Origin: Anaerostipes sp. 992a
GTDB taxonomy: Bacteria > Bacillota > Clostridia > Lachnospirales > Lachnospiraceae
DNA: 64,000 nucleotides
Direction: 5' to 3'
Assembly: GCF_001940245.1 (NCBI RefSeq)
Contig: NZ_MJIG01000004.1
Coordinates: 744,001-808,000 of the forward strand
The notes beneath the pieces were generated by a model. It did no database searches, was not told the DNA's origin, and saw only the letters and a program-made list of their open reading frames with translations. Of this stretch, positions 8,396 to 17,262 are shown piece after piece. The position numbers and the translations under genes are program-made. Numbering within the stretch: position 1 is the stretch's first letter; each line of letters opens with the position of its first letter.

Positions 8396-9805
8396 TCAGA
8401 ATGGAAGCTCCATCTGTTCCGGCACCGGCGTAAATCCTTCCGGGATTTTTTCCGTCCCGTTGCCGCTGTCCGTTGCCGGTTCTGTCCGTGCGTTTTCCCG
8501 TTCCCATCCTTTCTGCCTGCCGTACCCGGCAAACATCCGGGGGTTGGAGAAATAATTCCAGCCAGTGATGCACTGGTTCATTATCTCGTTGATTTCCCGT
8601 ATCTCCCATTGTTTCGGCTCGTCAAAGTCATGGTTCAGGGCTTCTTTGTAAAGCTGTTTGGAGCAGACGGTATCGCCGGGGTAGCTGTCAAGGAAAGCCT
8701 GTATCATACCGGCCTTGGTGTCCTCCGGCATGAAGTCCCGCTGGTGTTCCTTTAAATGGCGCACCATTTCCGGGCTGAATGTCAGCTTCCACCTGCCGCT
8801 CCTGTAAATCTCCATCGCTTCCGCCCATACCTGATTCAGATAGGCTCTGGAAGCGGCTTCGTCCTCTAAAATGTGTGTTTCCGCCTGTTCCGGGCATACC
8901 TGTATAGGAATGAAGCGGCGGTTTCCTGAACGGTCAAGGGGCAGGAAGTCAAGGGCATTGGATGTCCCGCCGAACACGCACTGCCTTGGACGGTCTGCCG
9001 GGTGGGTTTCATAGGGTATCTTGTAGACTTCCTTCTGGCGGCTCAAAAATGACTTGATTTCCTCTATGCTCCTGGCGTTTGCGGTGGCAATCATCTCCGA
9101 CATCTCGATTATCCAGTGGCCTTGGAGTTTGCGGTATACGTTGTCATCGTCCAGCTTCCGCAGGTCATCGGAGAACCACTCGTCTTTGACTGCCAGCAGG
9201 CGGAAGAAGGTGGACTTCCCGGCTCCCTGCCCGCCCACCAGACAGAGCATGACTTCAAACTTGCAGCCGGGGGAAAATGCCCGGTGGATGGCTCCCAACA
9301 AAAACAGGCGCAGGGATTGGAAAGTATACTCGTCCTCACCGACTCCCAGAAAGTGACGCAGGCAGGAGCGTATCCGTTCGGTTCCGTCCCATGTCAGGCC
9401 GTTTAAATAATCCCGGACAGGGTGGTAGCTGTTCTCATCGGCGGCAAGGGCGGCGGCGTCCTGTATCTTTTTCTCGCTTGTCAGGCCATAGGTCTTTTCC
9501 AGATACAGCCGGATATATTTCATGTCCGTGTCGGTCATGGGGCTTCCGGCAGTTCTTTTGTAGCCGATTGGCTTTAAAATATCGGTGCGGTCGGTCAGCA
9601 GGTTGTAGGCAACCGCCCCGGAAAGGAGCGGGTCGCACTGGAACACGGTCAGGCAGTTGCTCATGCTGTTGCGGAAGCCGCCTTTTTCGGTGGTTTCCAG
9701 CATGGCCTTCACTTCCTCAACGCTCCGGGGCGGCTCTGCGCTGTCTGCCATGTTCGCTGTTTCCTGCCGTATCTGGGGCGGTAAATTCTGCCATCCGTCT
9801 TTCAA
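8396..9805 (-). CDS. Virulence-associated E family helicase (VapE, D5/P4-like)
   Basis: About 469 residues from a TTG at 9805 with AGGAAG/GAGG upstream. It contains the P-loop LCLVGGQGAGKSTFFRLL near residue 190, Walker B-like HWIIEMSEM and the arginine-finger-type GGTSNALDFLPLDRSGNRRF. These are hallmarks of VapE, a superfamily 3-like helicase used by phage and mobile-element replicons. It overlaps the primase gene upstream by about 90 bases, and together they can act as a split primase-helicase for replication of the excised circle. The iteron-like repeats just downstream fit that role. Confidence 0.88.
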   Translation of the reverse strand: MKDGWQNLPPQIRQETANMADSAEPPRSVEEVKAMLETTEKGGFRNSMSNCLTVFQCDPLLSGAVAYNLLTDRTDILKPIGYKRTAGSPMTDTDMKYIRLYLEKTYGLTSEKKIQDAAALAADENSYHPVRDYLNGLTWDGTERIRSCLRHFLGVGEDEYTFQSLRLFLLGAIHRAFSPGCKFEVMLCLVGGQGAGKSTFFRLLAVKDEWFSDDLRKLDDDNVYRKLQGHWIIEMSEMIATANARSIEEIKSFLSRQKEVYKIPYETHPADRPRQCVFGGTSNALDFLPLDRSGNRRFIPIQVCPEQAETHILEDEAASRAYLNQVWAEAMEIYRSGRWKLTFSPEMVRHLKEHQRDFMPEDTKAGMIQAFLDSYPGDTVCSKQLYKEALNHDFDEPKQWEIREINEIMNQCITGWNYFSNPRMFAGYGRQKGWERENARTEPATDSGNGTEKIPEGFTPVPEQMELPF

Positions 9806-10364
9806 GGTTCCTCACTTCCTTTCCGTGTCCTGTGATAAGGGCTGCCCGCTCCTGAATGTCCCCGGAGAGAAGCACGTCCATCAGGTATTCCACCCGGCTC
9901 ATGTTCTGCAGGGCTTCCACAAACCGGGGGTTCCACGCTTCATCCGGCTGGCGTGGGGCGTATTCCTCCTTCCAGCGGCGCAGGAGATGGTAATAGTCGG
10001 ACAGCACCCGGAAGCAGTGCCGCTCCATGTGCCTGAATTTCTGTTCCTCCGTTTCTTTTCGCAAGCGTGGCCTTATGGGCTGCTTTTTGCCGTTCCTCCC
10101 ATCCTCATAAGGGATAGAGAAGTCCTGTGCCAGCATAAGGGCGGCTTCTTTGCTGCTGATACCATGGAGCCGGGAAACAAAATCTATCACGTCCCCGGTG
10201 GCTCCGCAGCCGAAACAGTAAAAGCGGCGGTCAACCTTCATGCTTGGGTTCTTATCGTTGTGGAACGGGCAGACGCACATCCCGTTCCGGTTTACTTTGA
10301 TTCCATAACGCTCCGCAGCCTGCCTTGTGGTGACGGACTGCTTCACGGCTTCAAATACGTTCAA
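9717..10364 (-). CDS. CHC2 zinc-finger DNA primase-like protein
   Basis: A 215-residue protein starting MNVFEAVKQSVTTRQAAE at a TTG (10364), with AGGAGG 9 bases upstream. The zinc motif is complete: CVCPFHNDKNPSM...FYCFGCGATGDVIDF (C-H-C-C). No TOPRIM catalytic domain follows, so it is a primase-type DNA-binding subunit, normal for mobilizable elements where it is paired with VapE. The 3' end overlaps vapE. Confidence 0.85.
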   Translation of the reverse strand: MNVFEAVKQSVTTRQAAERYGIKVNRNGMCVCPFHNDKNPSMKVDRRFYCFGCGATGDVIDFVSRLHGISSKEAALMLAQDFSIPYEDGRNGKKQPIRPRLRKETEEQKFRHMERHCFRVLSDYYHLLRRWKEEYAPRQPDEAWNPRFVEALQNMSRVEYLMDVLLSGDIQERAALITGHGKEVRNLERRMAEFTAPDTAGNSEHGRQRRAAPER

Positions 10365-10432
10365 TAGGCGTTCCCTCCTGATAATGAAAAAGGCACCTGC
10401 CAGCGATTTCAAATCACAAAACAAGTGCCTGT

Positions 10433-12022
10433 TTAAAGTTCCATATTCTGTTGTTTCTGTGTCCGGGGCGGCTTCTGTTTCCCTGCCTGCTCCTGCCGGA
10501 TGCGTTCCTGCCGCCCTTTCAGGCTCTCCTGTACGGATGGTTTCTTCCCCGGCTCGGCGGTCTGGCGGTACTGCTCGGATGGCAAAACCTGATTCAGCCA
10601 GTGGCGCACGTCACGCAGCACCTTCACATCTGCCTGAACCGCTTCCAGTTCCTTCTTTTGTCCAGGCAGGGCGGCGGCAAGCTGTTCCCGTTCCGCTTCC
10701 AAATCTTTGCGGGAGTAGGAATTGCCTTTCAGGTTGGCTTTCAAATACCGGATGGCGGCATTATAAGCGTCCAGTTCCTCCCGGTGGCTCTCCGCAAACT
10801 TCTCCTTTTTCTTCTTCCAGCCGATGGCGGCATACTCCGCATGGACTGGCTTGGCGGCTTCGTATTTGTCAATGTAGGAGAGCATGGTATTGATGGCTTT
10901 TATCCGCTTCTCGCTTTTTTTCATGCTCCCCATGACGGAAACAGCGGTCTGGCCGATTTCATCCAGCCGGGTGTCAAGGCTCTCCACGGTGGAGATTCCC
11001 TTTTTCCGCAGGAAGTCCATCGCCGCCTGCACTTTATTGTAATCGGCAACGGTTCCTTTCAGCTTCCCTCTGGAAGTCCAGTCGGCACGTTCCCCACTCC
11101 GCTGTTCCAGATACCGGAATAACAGTTCCGGGAGTGTCGGCTCCTTCGCCTGCTCCAATGCTTCCAGTAATACAGCCTTTTTCTCTTTTAAGTCAGACAG
11201 CCATCCCTTTAGGCTCCGTACCATCTGCCGGATGGACTGCATGAGCCGGTTGGCGGTTTTGATGTCCCGGTTCAGATTGCCGATGTTGGTCTGGATTCCT
11301 TTCTTCTCCATCTGGCAGGCGGCCGCTCCCATGTGGACGGTAGGGATTTGGTCAATCCCCTGTCGGGCATAGGAGCGCAGGTCAAGCCGTTCCGGGCGGT
11401 CATTGGCTTCCAGATAGCGGTTGGCCGTGTCCGCCCATCCCTGCCGCCAGATTTCGGCGTACTTCCGGTTGTTCCAGTCTACTGTGTTCTCCTTATGGCT
11501 TTTCCATCTGCCGGACGCAAGCCGGATGCGCTCCCCGTTCTTGTCAAGGTCGTACACTTTACGGCTCTTGGGGAGCCATTTGCCTTTTTCGTCCATCGCC
11601 CGCATGGTGAGCAGGATATGGGCGTGTGGGTTGCCGTCCCCCTTGTCATGGATGGCAAAGTCGGCAATCATGCCTTTGGAAACAAAAAACTCCCGGCAGT
11701 AGTCACGGATAAGGTCGGCGTACTGTCCCGGCGGGATTTCCCTTGGGATGGCAAGCACGAATCTCCGGGCAAGCTGGGAGTTCCATTGTTTTTCCTGCGC
11801 TTCGGCTGAGTTCCATAAAGTATTGCGGTCTGCAAACTCCGGCGGCACATGGGGCGGGAGCATGATTTCTTTGTGGGTGACTTCGTTCTTGTAGGGATAG
11901 TATTTCTGTTCCTGGTCATATTCAGAGAACAGCTTCTCGCCGCTCTGGTAGGCGGCGGCAGAAACAGCGGATTCATTGTTGCTCCGCTTGATGATGGTGA
12001 TTTTACAATGCGGGCATGGCAA
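10433..12022 (-). CDS. MobA/MobL-family relaxase of element C
   Basis: A 529-residue protein. The N-terminal MobA/L domain has the first motif region ESAVSAAAYQSGEKL and the metal-binding HDKGDGNPHAHILLTMR (the H-x-H pair of HUH relaxases); the C-terminal half is a long charged coiled coil. Such relaxases nick at oriT and lead the strand through a helper's secretion channel. A good MobQ-type oriT lies at 13349-13393, on the far side of the rRNA methyltransferase gene, which suggests the methyltransferase was inserted between oriT and mob. Confidence 0.9.
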   Translation of the reverse strand: MPCPHCKITIIKRSNNESAVSAAAYQSGEKLFSEYDQEQKYYPYKNEVTHKEIMLPPHVPPEFADRNTLWNSAEAQEKQWNSQLARRFVLAIPREIPPGQYADLIRDYCREFFVSKGMIADFAIHDKGDGNPHAHILLTMRAMDEKGKWLPKSRKVYDLDKNGERIRLASGRWKSHKENTVDWNNRKYAEIWRQGWADTANRYLEANDRPERLDLRSYARQGIDQIPTVHMGAAACQMEKKGIQTNIGNLNRDIKTANRLMQSIRQMVRSLKGWLSDLKEKKAVLLEALEQAKEPTLPELLFRYLEQRSGERADWTSRGKLKGTVADYNKVQAAMDFLRKKGISTVESLDTRLDEIGQTAVSVMGSMKKSEKRIKAINTMLSYIDKYEAAKPVHAEYAAIGWKKKKEKFAESHREELDAYNAAIRYLKANLKGNSYSRKDLEAEREQLAAALPGQKKELEAVQADVKVLRDVRHWLNQVLPSEQYRQTAEPGKKPSVQESLKGRQERIRQEQAGKQKPPRTQKQQNMEL

Positions 12023-12164
12023 GAGTACGTCCTCCTTTCTCCCGGATTCGGGGCAAAAAAATAGCAGGATACCTTTTCAGATTTCCTGCTTGGGTGTGCC
12101 GTTGATGGGCGGCGGGTTATTTAATTTTTTAATAGTTTGTCAATTCGACAAATTGAAATTGAAT

Positions 12165-12998
12165 TTATAATTTCCCTGCAAATATCTCTGCATCAATAGT
12201 GATTTCTTTTGTTTTTTTTAAATCTATTCCATCTTTATTTACACAAAACAGTAGTGGAGTCATATCCGCAAAGGTTTTTATTTCCTCGGATGTCATTGTA
12301 TACGTTGCTGAAACTTTCTTGTGATAAACAACGGAATACTTCTTTTGGAAATAATCTACGACAGCCGCATTAGAATATTGATTGCTTTTCAATTGTTCTT
12401 TTGCCGTCTCTCGAAGCTCCTTAAGATGAGCATTTCCCGGAATTACCTTAATTACATAACCGCCTTCTTTCAAAACTCTGTTAAATTCGGAATAGTTAGC
12501 AGGAGTAAAAATATCTAATATGCAATCTATCCTTTTGTCTTTTATGGGCATTTCTTCCAAATTTCCCACAAACCATTTGATAGAATTACTGAAATCACTT
12601 TTTGCTGCAAGCTGAACAGCATCTTTAGAAATATCAAATGCAATAATTTCTTTATCACCTGATACTTCTTTTATCTGCTTTGAATAATATCCTTCACCGC
12701 AGCCAATATCAAGTATTGTATCAATGCTGCTAAAGCTTTTTATAAGCTGCACCACTTCATTCAGGATATGTGAATAATAGCCTTTTTCTAAAACCTCCCG
12801 CCTACTTTGAAAAGTCTCTCTGCTATAATGTTTTGAAGATTTTGTTCCTACAGCAAAGTTCACATAACCCGTTTTTGAAATATCGAAACAATGATGATTA
12901 GAACAAAATAAACTTTTTTGTTTCAATTTTAAATCTGTTTTACATATAGGACATTGAAAAACTTTTTCACTGTCACTAAATCTAAGTATTTTATTCAT
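12165..12998 (-). CDS. RlmA-like 23S rRNA guanine-N1 methyltransferase (cargo of element C)
   Basis: A 277-residue protein with an N-terminal zinc ribbon (FQCPICKTDL...LFCSNHHCFD), the RlmA signature region GYVNF...RREVLEKGYYSHI, and an AdoMet motif TILDIGCGEGYYS. RlmA enzymes methylate G745 or G748 in helix 35 of 23S rRNA; the G748 type (TlrB) gives resistance to mycinosyl macrolides in producers. The gene is much lower in GC than its neighbours and interrupts the mobilization genes, so it is probably a recent cargo gene. GGAGGG lies 4 bases before the ATG. A resistance role is inferred, not shown. Confidence 0.82.
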   Translation of the reverse strand: MNKILRFSDSEKVFQCPICKTDLKLKQKSLFCSNHHCFDISKTGYVNFAVGTKSSKHYSRETFQSRREVLEKGYYSHILNEVVQLIKSFSSIDTILDIGCGEGYYSKQIKEVSGDKEIIAFDISKDAVQLAAKSDFSNSIKWFVGNLEEMPIKDKRIDCILDIFTPANYSEFNRVLKEGGYVIKVIPGNAHLKELRETAKEQLKSNQYSNAAVVDYFQKKYSVVYHKKVSATYTMTSEEIKTFADMTPLLFCVNKDGIDLKKTKEITIDAEIFAGKL

Positions 12999-13348
12999 TA
13001 TTCCCTCCGTTATTAAATTACTTGCCCAATAAGCGAGCTATGCAATACGGATTCACCGCAACATAACCCGCGGTGTTATCTTAATCTCATATGCGCTGTC
13101 ATATTCTCACCTCCAAACTCCGATTTGTCACCGGCTCCATTATACGCTATCTCATAAAAAAAGTATAGCCGAATTTCAGCAAACTTGTCAGATGGAAACA
13201 ACTTGCAACGCAAGATAATTCCGGGCGGCAAGTCCACAAAGGGGTAGCTGGCGTAAGCCAGCGCAGGGGAAGGGTAACTTCCCCTGTGATGATTGGAGCA
13301 GATTGAAAATCTACGGAAATCATCTGCTGTCCGCAGGACGCCTCCGGC

Positions 13349-13393
13349 AGGGCGCAATGCACCACTTCCCGAAGTGGTGTATAATTGCGCCCT
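13349..13393. other. Predicted oriT of element C (MobQ/RSF1010 type)
   Basis: A nested palindrome: outer arms AGGGCGCAAT and ATTGCGCCCT, inner arms ACCACTTC and GAAGTGGT. The right side reads AATTGCGCCCT, close to the AAGTGCGCCCT nick core that I recall from IncQ RSF1010, placed as usual just after the inner hairpin. The surrounding 13080-13436 holds no gene but has two more hairpins (around 13248 and 13266). Confidence 0.65.
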
Positions 13394-13436
13394 CTTCCAG
13401 AGGGGGATTTTCCGGCTTTCCGTTTTTCTGCTGTTT

Positions 13437-13952
13437 TTACCGTTCCTGCTGTCTGGGCTTTTTGTCAGGATAGAGCTTCCCGGCAACAACGGCGGCATGG
13501 CTCTTTATCTTGATTTCCCCCTCCTGTTCGCTGCGCTTTGCGTTCCGGTAGCCTTCATCGGAGAGGAAGAAACGGAACCGCTCCCCCTTAAAACCGACAA
13601 AGCATTGCTTCTGTACTTCCAGCGTAATCATGTGCCGGGTTTCTGGGTGGAACCGTTCTATCCCTGACAGGTCATGCCCCTGCAAAATCGGCTCCTGTGC
13701 CTTTGCCGCCGCAAGCCGCTGGCGGATGGAATTGTCACGCTCCGCAAGGAACCGGGCTTTTGTGGCGGCGACAAACTGGCTGCACTCCGGCTCCGGTATC
13801 TTTTCCAGTTTTCGGATGGCGTTCTCCACGATTGCCTTTGTCAGTAAGTCCTTTATCATCGGCACGATTTCTTTCATGCCCGCAAGGGTTTCCGCCTTGG
13901 TCGGTGCGGCATACTGATAGATAATGTCCAGCTCGCTTTTTGAAAATTTCAT
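13437..13952 (-). CDS. Conserved hypothetical protein of mobilizable elements
   Basis: A 171-residue protein, MKFSKSELDIIYQYAAPT..., soluble, with a basic C-terminus (KKPRQQER). It has AAGGAGG upstream of the ATG and overlaps the DUF3847 gene by 4 bases, so it belongs to the same operon as the replication initiator. I do not recognise a domain. Location next to oriT suggests an accessory mobilization role. Confidence 0.75.
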   Translation of the reverse strand: MKFSKSELDIIYQYAAPTKAETLAGMKEIVPMIKDLLTKAIVENAIRKLEKIPEPECSQFVAATKARFLAERDNSIRQRLAAAKAQEPILQGHDLSGIERFHPETRHMITLEVQKQCFVGFKGERFRFFLSDEGYRNAKRSEQEGEIKIKSHAAVVAGKLYPDKKPRQQER

Positions 13953-14242
13953 TCTGCGTCCTCCTTCCGGTTTTCGGTAAGAACCTGTGCCACAAGACGC
14001 TTCGTGTCGCCCCGGTGGAACAGTACCTTCAAGATGGTGTTTACCTGTTCGTCTGTCACGGATTCCGGGTGGGGGAGATGGCTTTCCAGCATTGCCCCTC
14101 TGGTGCAGAGCCGGTGCGTCCGTTCCTTCCGGTTCAGGGTCTTTATCTGGTGTTCCAGCATTTTCTCCTTATGCTGCGCCCGCCGCAGCCTTGCTTCGGT
14201 CTTTTCAATCTCCTGATTCAGTTTTTCCAGTTTCTCATTCAT
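13949..14242 (-). CDS. DUF3847 family protein
   Basis: A 97-residue protein starting MNEKLEKLNQEIEKTEARLR, mostly coiled coil, ending in KEDAE. Composition and place between a winged-helix replication gene and mobilization genes match DUF3847 proteins of Clostridia mobilizable elements. AAGGAGG precedes the ATG, and it overlaps the upstream gene by 8 bases. Function unknown. Confidence 0.75.
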   Translation of the reverse strand: MNEKLEKLNQEIEKTEARLRRAQHKEKMLEHQIKTLNRKERTHRLCTRGAMLESHLPHPESVTDEQVNTILKVLFHRGDTKRLVAQVLTENRKEDAE

Positions 14243-14573
14243 GGGCGGTGTCCTCCTTGGGGAGCAGGATATAGATGTGGCTGACCTCCCCGATTCCCTG
14301 ACGGACACGCATAATCATCCCGGCCTGTTCCAGCTCGTTCAGGGAACGCTTGCAGGTCTGGGGGCTTCGGGAGAGTGCCGCCGCTATCTCCATGACGGGG
14401 AAGCGGATAAACAGAATCCCGTTGCTGTCCTCAGTTCCCCTTGTCAGGATTTCATCCAGCAGGCGGGCGTACATGACCTTTGCCGTGTTGCTGACCGGAA
14501 GCCGGAGCATTGCCTTTGGGAGCGGCATACAGGGCGGCAGGGGCGTGCTGGCTATCATAAATTCACAATTCAT
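14235..14573 (-). CDS. Winged-helix replication initiator-like protein
   Basis: A 112-residue protein starting MNCEFMIASTPLPPCMPLPK (ATG at 14573, GGAGG upstream). The middle has a helix-turn-helix of the type seen in RepA_N proteins: VMYARLLDEILTR...MEIAAALSRSPQTCKRSLNELEQAGMI. It is shorter than the matching protein of element E but has the same design. Likely binds the element origin or a promoter. Confidence 0.72.
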   Translation of the reverse strand: MNCEFMIASTPLPPCMPLPKAMLRLPVSNTAKVMYARLLDEILTRGTEDSNGILFIRFPVMEIAAALSRSPQTCKRSLNELEQAGMIMRVRQGIGEVSHIYILLPKEDTAHE

Positions 14574-14754
14574 TAGGTGGTGTCCTCCTTTTGGCTCGTT
14601 TGGATTGGTAACGGGGGCAGTCGATAATAACAGCCCGGAAACTCTGCTTACACTCATGCTGGCATTTCCGGCAGAGTCCATTGTAGCTTCTGCGCCCCCG
14701 GTCGTTCAGGAAGAAAGCAAGCTCTTTCTTCCGCTTTTTTGACATTCTCGGCAT
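14563..14754 (-). CDS. Small Cys-containing basic protein
   Basis: A 63-residue protein starting MPRMSKKRKKELAFFLNDRG, with AGGAGG in front and the motif CRKCQHECKQSF, a probable zinc site. First gene of the element C accessory operon; its end overlaps the next start. A DNA- or RNA-binding role is plausible from the basic N-terminus only. Confidence 0.65.
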   Translation of the reverse strand: MPRMSKKRKKELAFFLNDRGRRSYNGLCRKCQHECKQSFRAVIIDCPRYQSKRAKRRTPPNEL

Positions 14755-14789
14755 AGTGCCTCCTTCATAGAAAAACCGCCCGATTCAGC

Positions 14790-15285
14790 GGTAACAGCCG
14801 GAATGGGCGGGTAGTGGTTTTTTGTGTAGCATTTCGGGGCGATTTTCAGGGGAAATACAGCCGTAGAGCCGCCCCAAAATCTCCCTTGGTATTACGGACA
14901 GGGCAGACTATGCCCCGTGAAATTGTTGTGTTTCGGTATCGTTTCGGTGTTCATTTTTGCCGGTTCCCTCTGCTGTCGTTCCTGCCCCCGTCTTTGGCGG
15001 CGTTTCGCTCCGCTTGGTACGCTCGTTCCGGTCAGGGTTCCTCCGTTTCCCTGCCGGAAGTCGTTGCGTTACATCGCCGGGGAGCATATCCCATACAGGC
15101 CGGTCATTCGATTGGAATAATCCATCGATGAACTGCCTATATCATAGGACATTTTTGTACCCTGTGCCGTATATCCACAAAGTAGGAATCACGCCTGAAA
15201 TCCGAAAATTTCCACGATTGCGGAATGGATGTGGTATAATGGCTTTATTGCGGCAGGCTGGCCGCAAGGAAGGAGTGTTGCGCTT
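14790..15285. promoter_or_regulatory. Divergent intergenic region of element C
   Basis: No gene seen in about 500 bases. It separates the minus-strand accessory operon from the plus-strand XRE regulator, so it should hold both promoters. AAGGAAGGAG lies just before the regulator start. No clear operator palindrome was found. Confidence 0.4.
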
Positions 15286-16098
15286 ATGAAATCACGACTT
15301 ACTATACAGGAACGTCTAAAAGATTTACGCAAGGAAAAAGACATAAATCTGGAAAAACTTGAAGAACTGACCGGCATTTCAAAATCTGCACTGGGCAGCT
15401 ATGAAGCAAATGATTACAAGGAAATCAGCCACGGCAACCTTGTGACACTGGCAGATTTTTATGGGGTGTCTGTTGATTACCTTCTCTGTCGGACAGAAAA
15501 TAGAAAACTCTCCAATGTATCATTAGCGGAACTACATTTGAGTGATGATATGGTGGAATTATTGAAAAGCGGAAACATCAACAACCGGCTTCTCTGTGAG
15601 ATTGCTACCAATGATAAGTTTGTCCGGCTTATGACCGACACGGAGATTTACATAGACGGCCACGCAACCGCCCGTTTCCGTGACATAAACGAGTCCTTGG
15701 AAGAACAACGGCTTGCCCTTATCAATCAACACCGCCATGCGGAAGGGGATTTATATTCGGAAACACTACGGGCAGGACAGATCGGGGAAGAAGATTTTTT
15801 CTGCCACATCACACACAAAACTTGGGATTCCATCCTCCGTGACATCCGCAATGCCCATGAGCATGACACTGACAGCACACCGGATTCCTCGGCCGCGAAA
15901 AAAATGGCTCTGGAAATCCAGAGAGCCTTGTCAAGCCCCGGCGATTATCTGGCAAAAATGTGGAAGGTCATTTTAAGTATGCTCGGTATCGACTATGACA
16001 AACTGACGGATGACGAGCAGAAGGTCTTGAAAAAAGTGCTTGCAAAATCACCGGCAATCAAGAACAGCCCGCTGAATTTCCGGCGTAAGAGGAAATGA
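15286..16098 (+). CDS. XRE-family regulator of element C
   Basis: A 270-residue protein. The N-terminal HTH reads TIQERLKDLRKEKDINLEKLEELTGISKSALGSYE, followed by a long C-terminal domain with repeats of a LS(D/E)DMVELLKSG type. It is clearly related to the regulator of element E (50972-51772), which shares the same HTH and the LKSG...LLCE(I/L)A segment. Large XRE regulators like this usually repress transfer or excision genes. It faces away from the accessory operon and ends in a terminator. Confidence 0.85.
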   Translation: MKSRLTIQERLKDLRKEKDINLEKLEELTGISKSALGSYEANDYKEISHGNLVTLADFYGVSVDYLLCRTENRKLSNVSLAELHLSDDMVELLKSGNINNRLLCEIATNDKFVRLMTDTEIYIDGHATARFRDINESLEEQRLALINQHRHAEGDLYSETLRAGQIGEEDFFCHITHKTWDSILRDIRNAHEHDTDSTPDSSAAKKMALEIQRALSSPGDYLAKMWKVILSMLGIDYDKLTDDEQKVLKKVLAKSPAIKNSPLNFRRKRK

Positions 16099-16101
16099 AA
16101 A

Positions 16102-16143
16102 CAGCCGTTGTTGGAATTACTGTTCCTGCAACGGCTTGTTTTG
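16102..16143 (+). terminator. Terminator of the element C XRE gene
   Basis: AGCCGTTG pairs with CAACGGCT, with an inner GGAA/TTCC pair, followed by TGTTTTGT right after the stop codon. Confidence 0.7.
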
Positions 16144-16194
16144 TAAATCATATTCCATTTTAATTAGGTGGCTATCCAACAGACTAACTGTTTA

Positions 16195-16404
16195 TTAGTC
16201 AAAATAAAATAAATCTTCGAACTTCTTATCTAAAGCAATGCACAAAATTAGTGCCAATTTAGCGGTCGGATTAAATTGTCCTGTTTCAATAGAACTGATT
16301 GTGTTTCGTGATACTCCTACCATTTCAGCTAATGCTGATTGAGAAAGTTTCTGTTCAGCCCTTATTTTCTTTAAATTATTTTTTAAAATTAAGTTATCAT
16401 TCAT
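16195..16404 (-). CDS. Small HTH (XRE) transcriptional regulator
   Basis: A 69-residue protein that is almost only a helix-turn-helix: LKKIRAEQKLSQSALAEMVGVSRNTISSIETGQ, ending LDKKFEDLFYFD. This is the common small Cro/C1-type regulator paired with a membrane protein. Its ATG overlaps the stop of the membrane gene (TAATG), so both are cotranslated and probably autoregulated. AT-rich compared with the rest of element C, suggesting later acquisition. Confidence 0.85.
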   Translation of the reverse strand: MNDNLILKNNLKKIRAEQKLSQSALAEMVGVSRNTISSIETGQFNPTAKLALILCIALDKKFEDLFYFD

Positions 16405-16718
16405 TAAAATAGCCCCGCACAGAATTTATAAAAGAAATAAATCGATGCCAACAATAAAGCAATGCCACAAGCTACAGTATATTTCTTTCTTAATTTTATT
16501 CCTTCATATGTGAAACCTAACCCTGATGTACAGAATAAAATAGATATTATATCTGCCGGTGATTCCGTTCGCAATAGTTTAATGACCATTATAATTATGC
16601 CTAGAACAATAAGACCCCATTGTGAAAAAGCATCTCTTTTTACACGCACCTCTTTTTCACGTTCATCTCCATAAACATTTTCTTTTCTACTTTTTGATAA
16701 AATTTCATTTTTGTCCAT
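16404..16718 (-). CDS. DUF6442-like small membrane protein
   Basis: A 104-residue protein starting MDKNEILSKSRKENVYGDER (ATG at 16718, AGGAGG upstream). The N-terminal third is charged; then come three hydrophobic segments (WGLIVLGIIIMVIKLL, IISILFCTSGLGF, VACGIALLLASIYFFYKF). Forms a pair with the following HTH regulator. Sensing or inhibition of that regulator is possible but not shown. Confidence 0.75.
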   Translation of the reverse strand: MDKNEILSKSRKENVYGDEREKEVRVKRDAFSQWGLIVLGIIIMVIKLLRTESPADIISILFCTSGLGFTYEGIKLRKKYTVACGIALLLASIYFFYKFCAGLF

Positions 16719-16884
16719 TGATATATCCTCCTTTTTATTGCCAAGTATTGTTGGCATTATAAATATATCATTACCAAGTATACTTGTCAACAATTATTGC
16801 AAAGTTTTCTTTGCAATAATTGTAAAAAGAATTGAAAAGCCAGAGTGACCACCTATTCATCCAGCTGGTCACTCTACACCTATG

Positions 16885-17262
16885 TCAAATATAAATTAGT
16901 TCGTTCTTTATGATTTCCTCCGCACGGTTGCGAATATTGTTCATCCGGCCAACCCATTCAAGCTGATTCCGGGCTTTCAGTTCCTCGGTCACTCCCTCGG
17001 CGGCTTTCATCTGTTTGATGATTAAGTCCAGCCGTTCCTCCGCCTGCTCGTTCAGGTCAGCAAGGTATGTCCACAATTTCCCGGTCAGGATAAGGGAACT
17101 GTACCGTGCCGGGTGTTCCTGTTTGAGATATTCCCGGTGCAGCCGCCCATAGCGTCCGATGGGGCGGTTCTCCTCCGGCAGCTTCAAGTCCGGAATGTAG
17201 TAGTCGCCTACCAGAATATAGTCAATGCCGTTCTCTGTGATTCTTTCTTTCAGTTTTTCCAT
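16885..17262 (-). CDS. tnpV: TnpV family transposon protein
   Basis: A 125-residue protein starting MEKLKERITENGIDYILVGD, containing YIPDLKLPEENRPIGRYGRLHREYLKQEHP, the recognisable TnpV core. First described in Tn4451-type elements; function unknown. GGAGGG precedes the ATG at 17262. The start lies inside the XRE gene upstream. Confidence 0.85.
   Translation of the reverse strand: MEKLKERITENGIDYILVGDYYIPDLKLPEENRPIGRYGRLHREYLKQEHPARYSSLILTGKLWTYLADLNEQAEERLDLIIKQMKAAEGVTEELKARNQLEWVGRMNNIRNRAEEIIKNELIYI

Noticed and set aside
13293-13667. 124-codon plus-strand frame across the oriT region
   Set aside because: Antisense to the 171-residue gene and crossing the oriT palindromes; no start signal.
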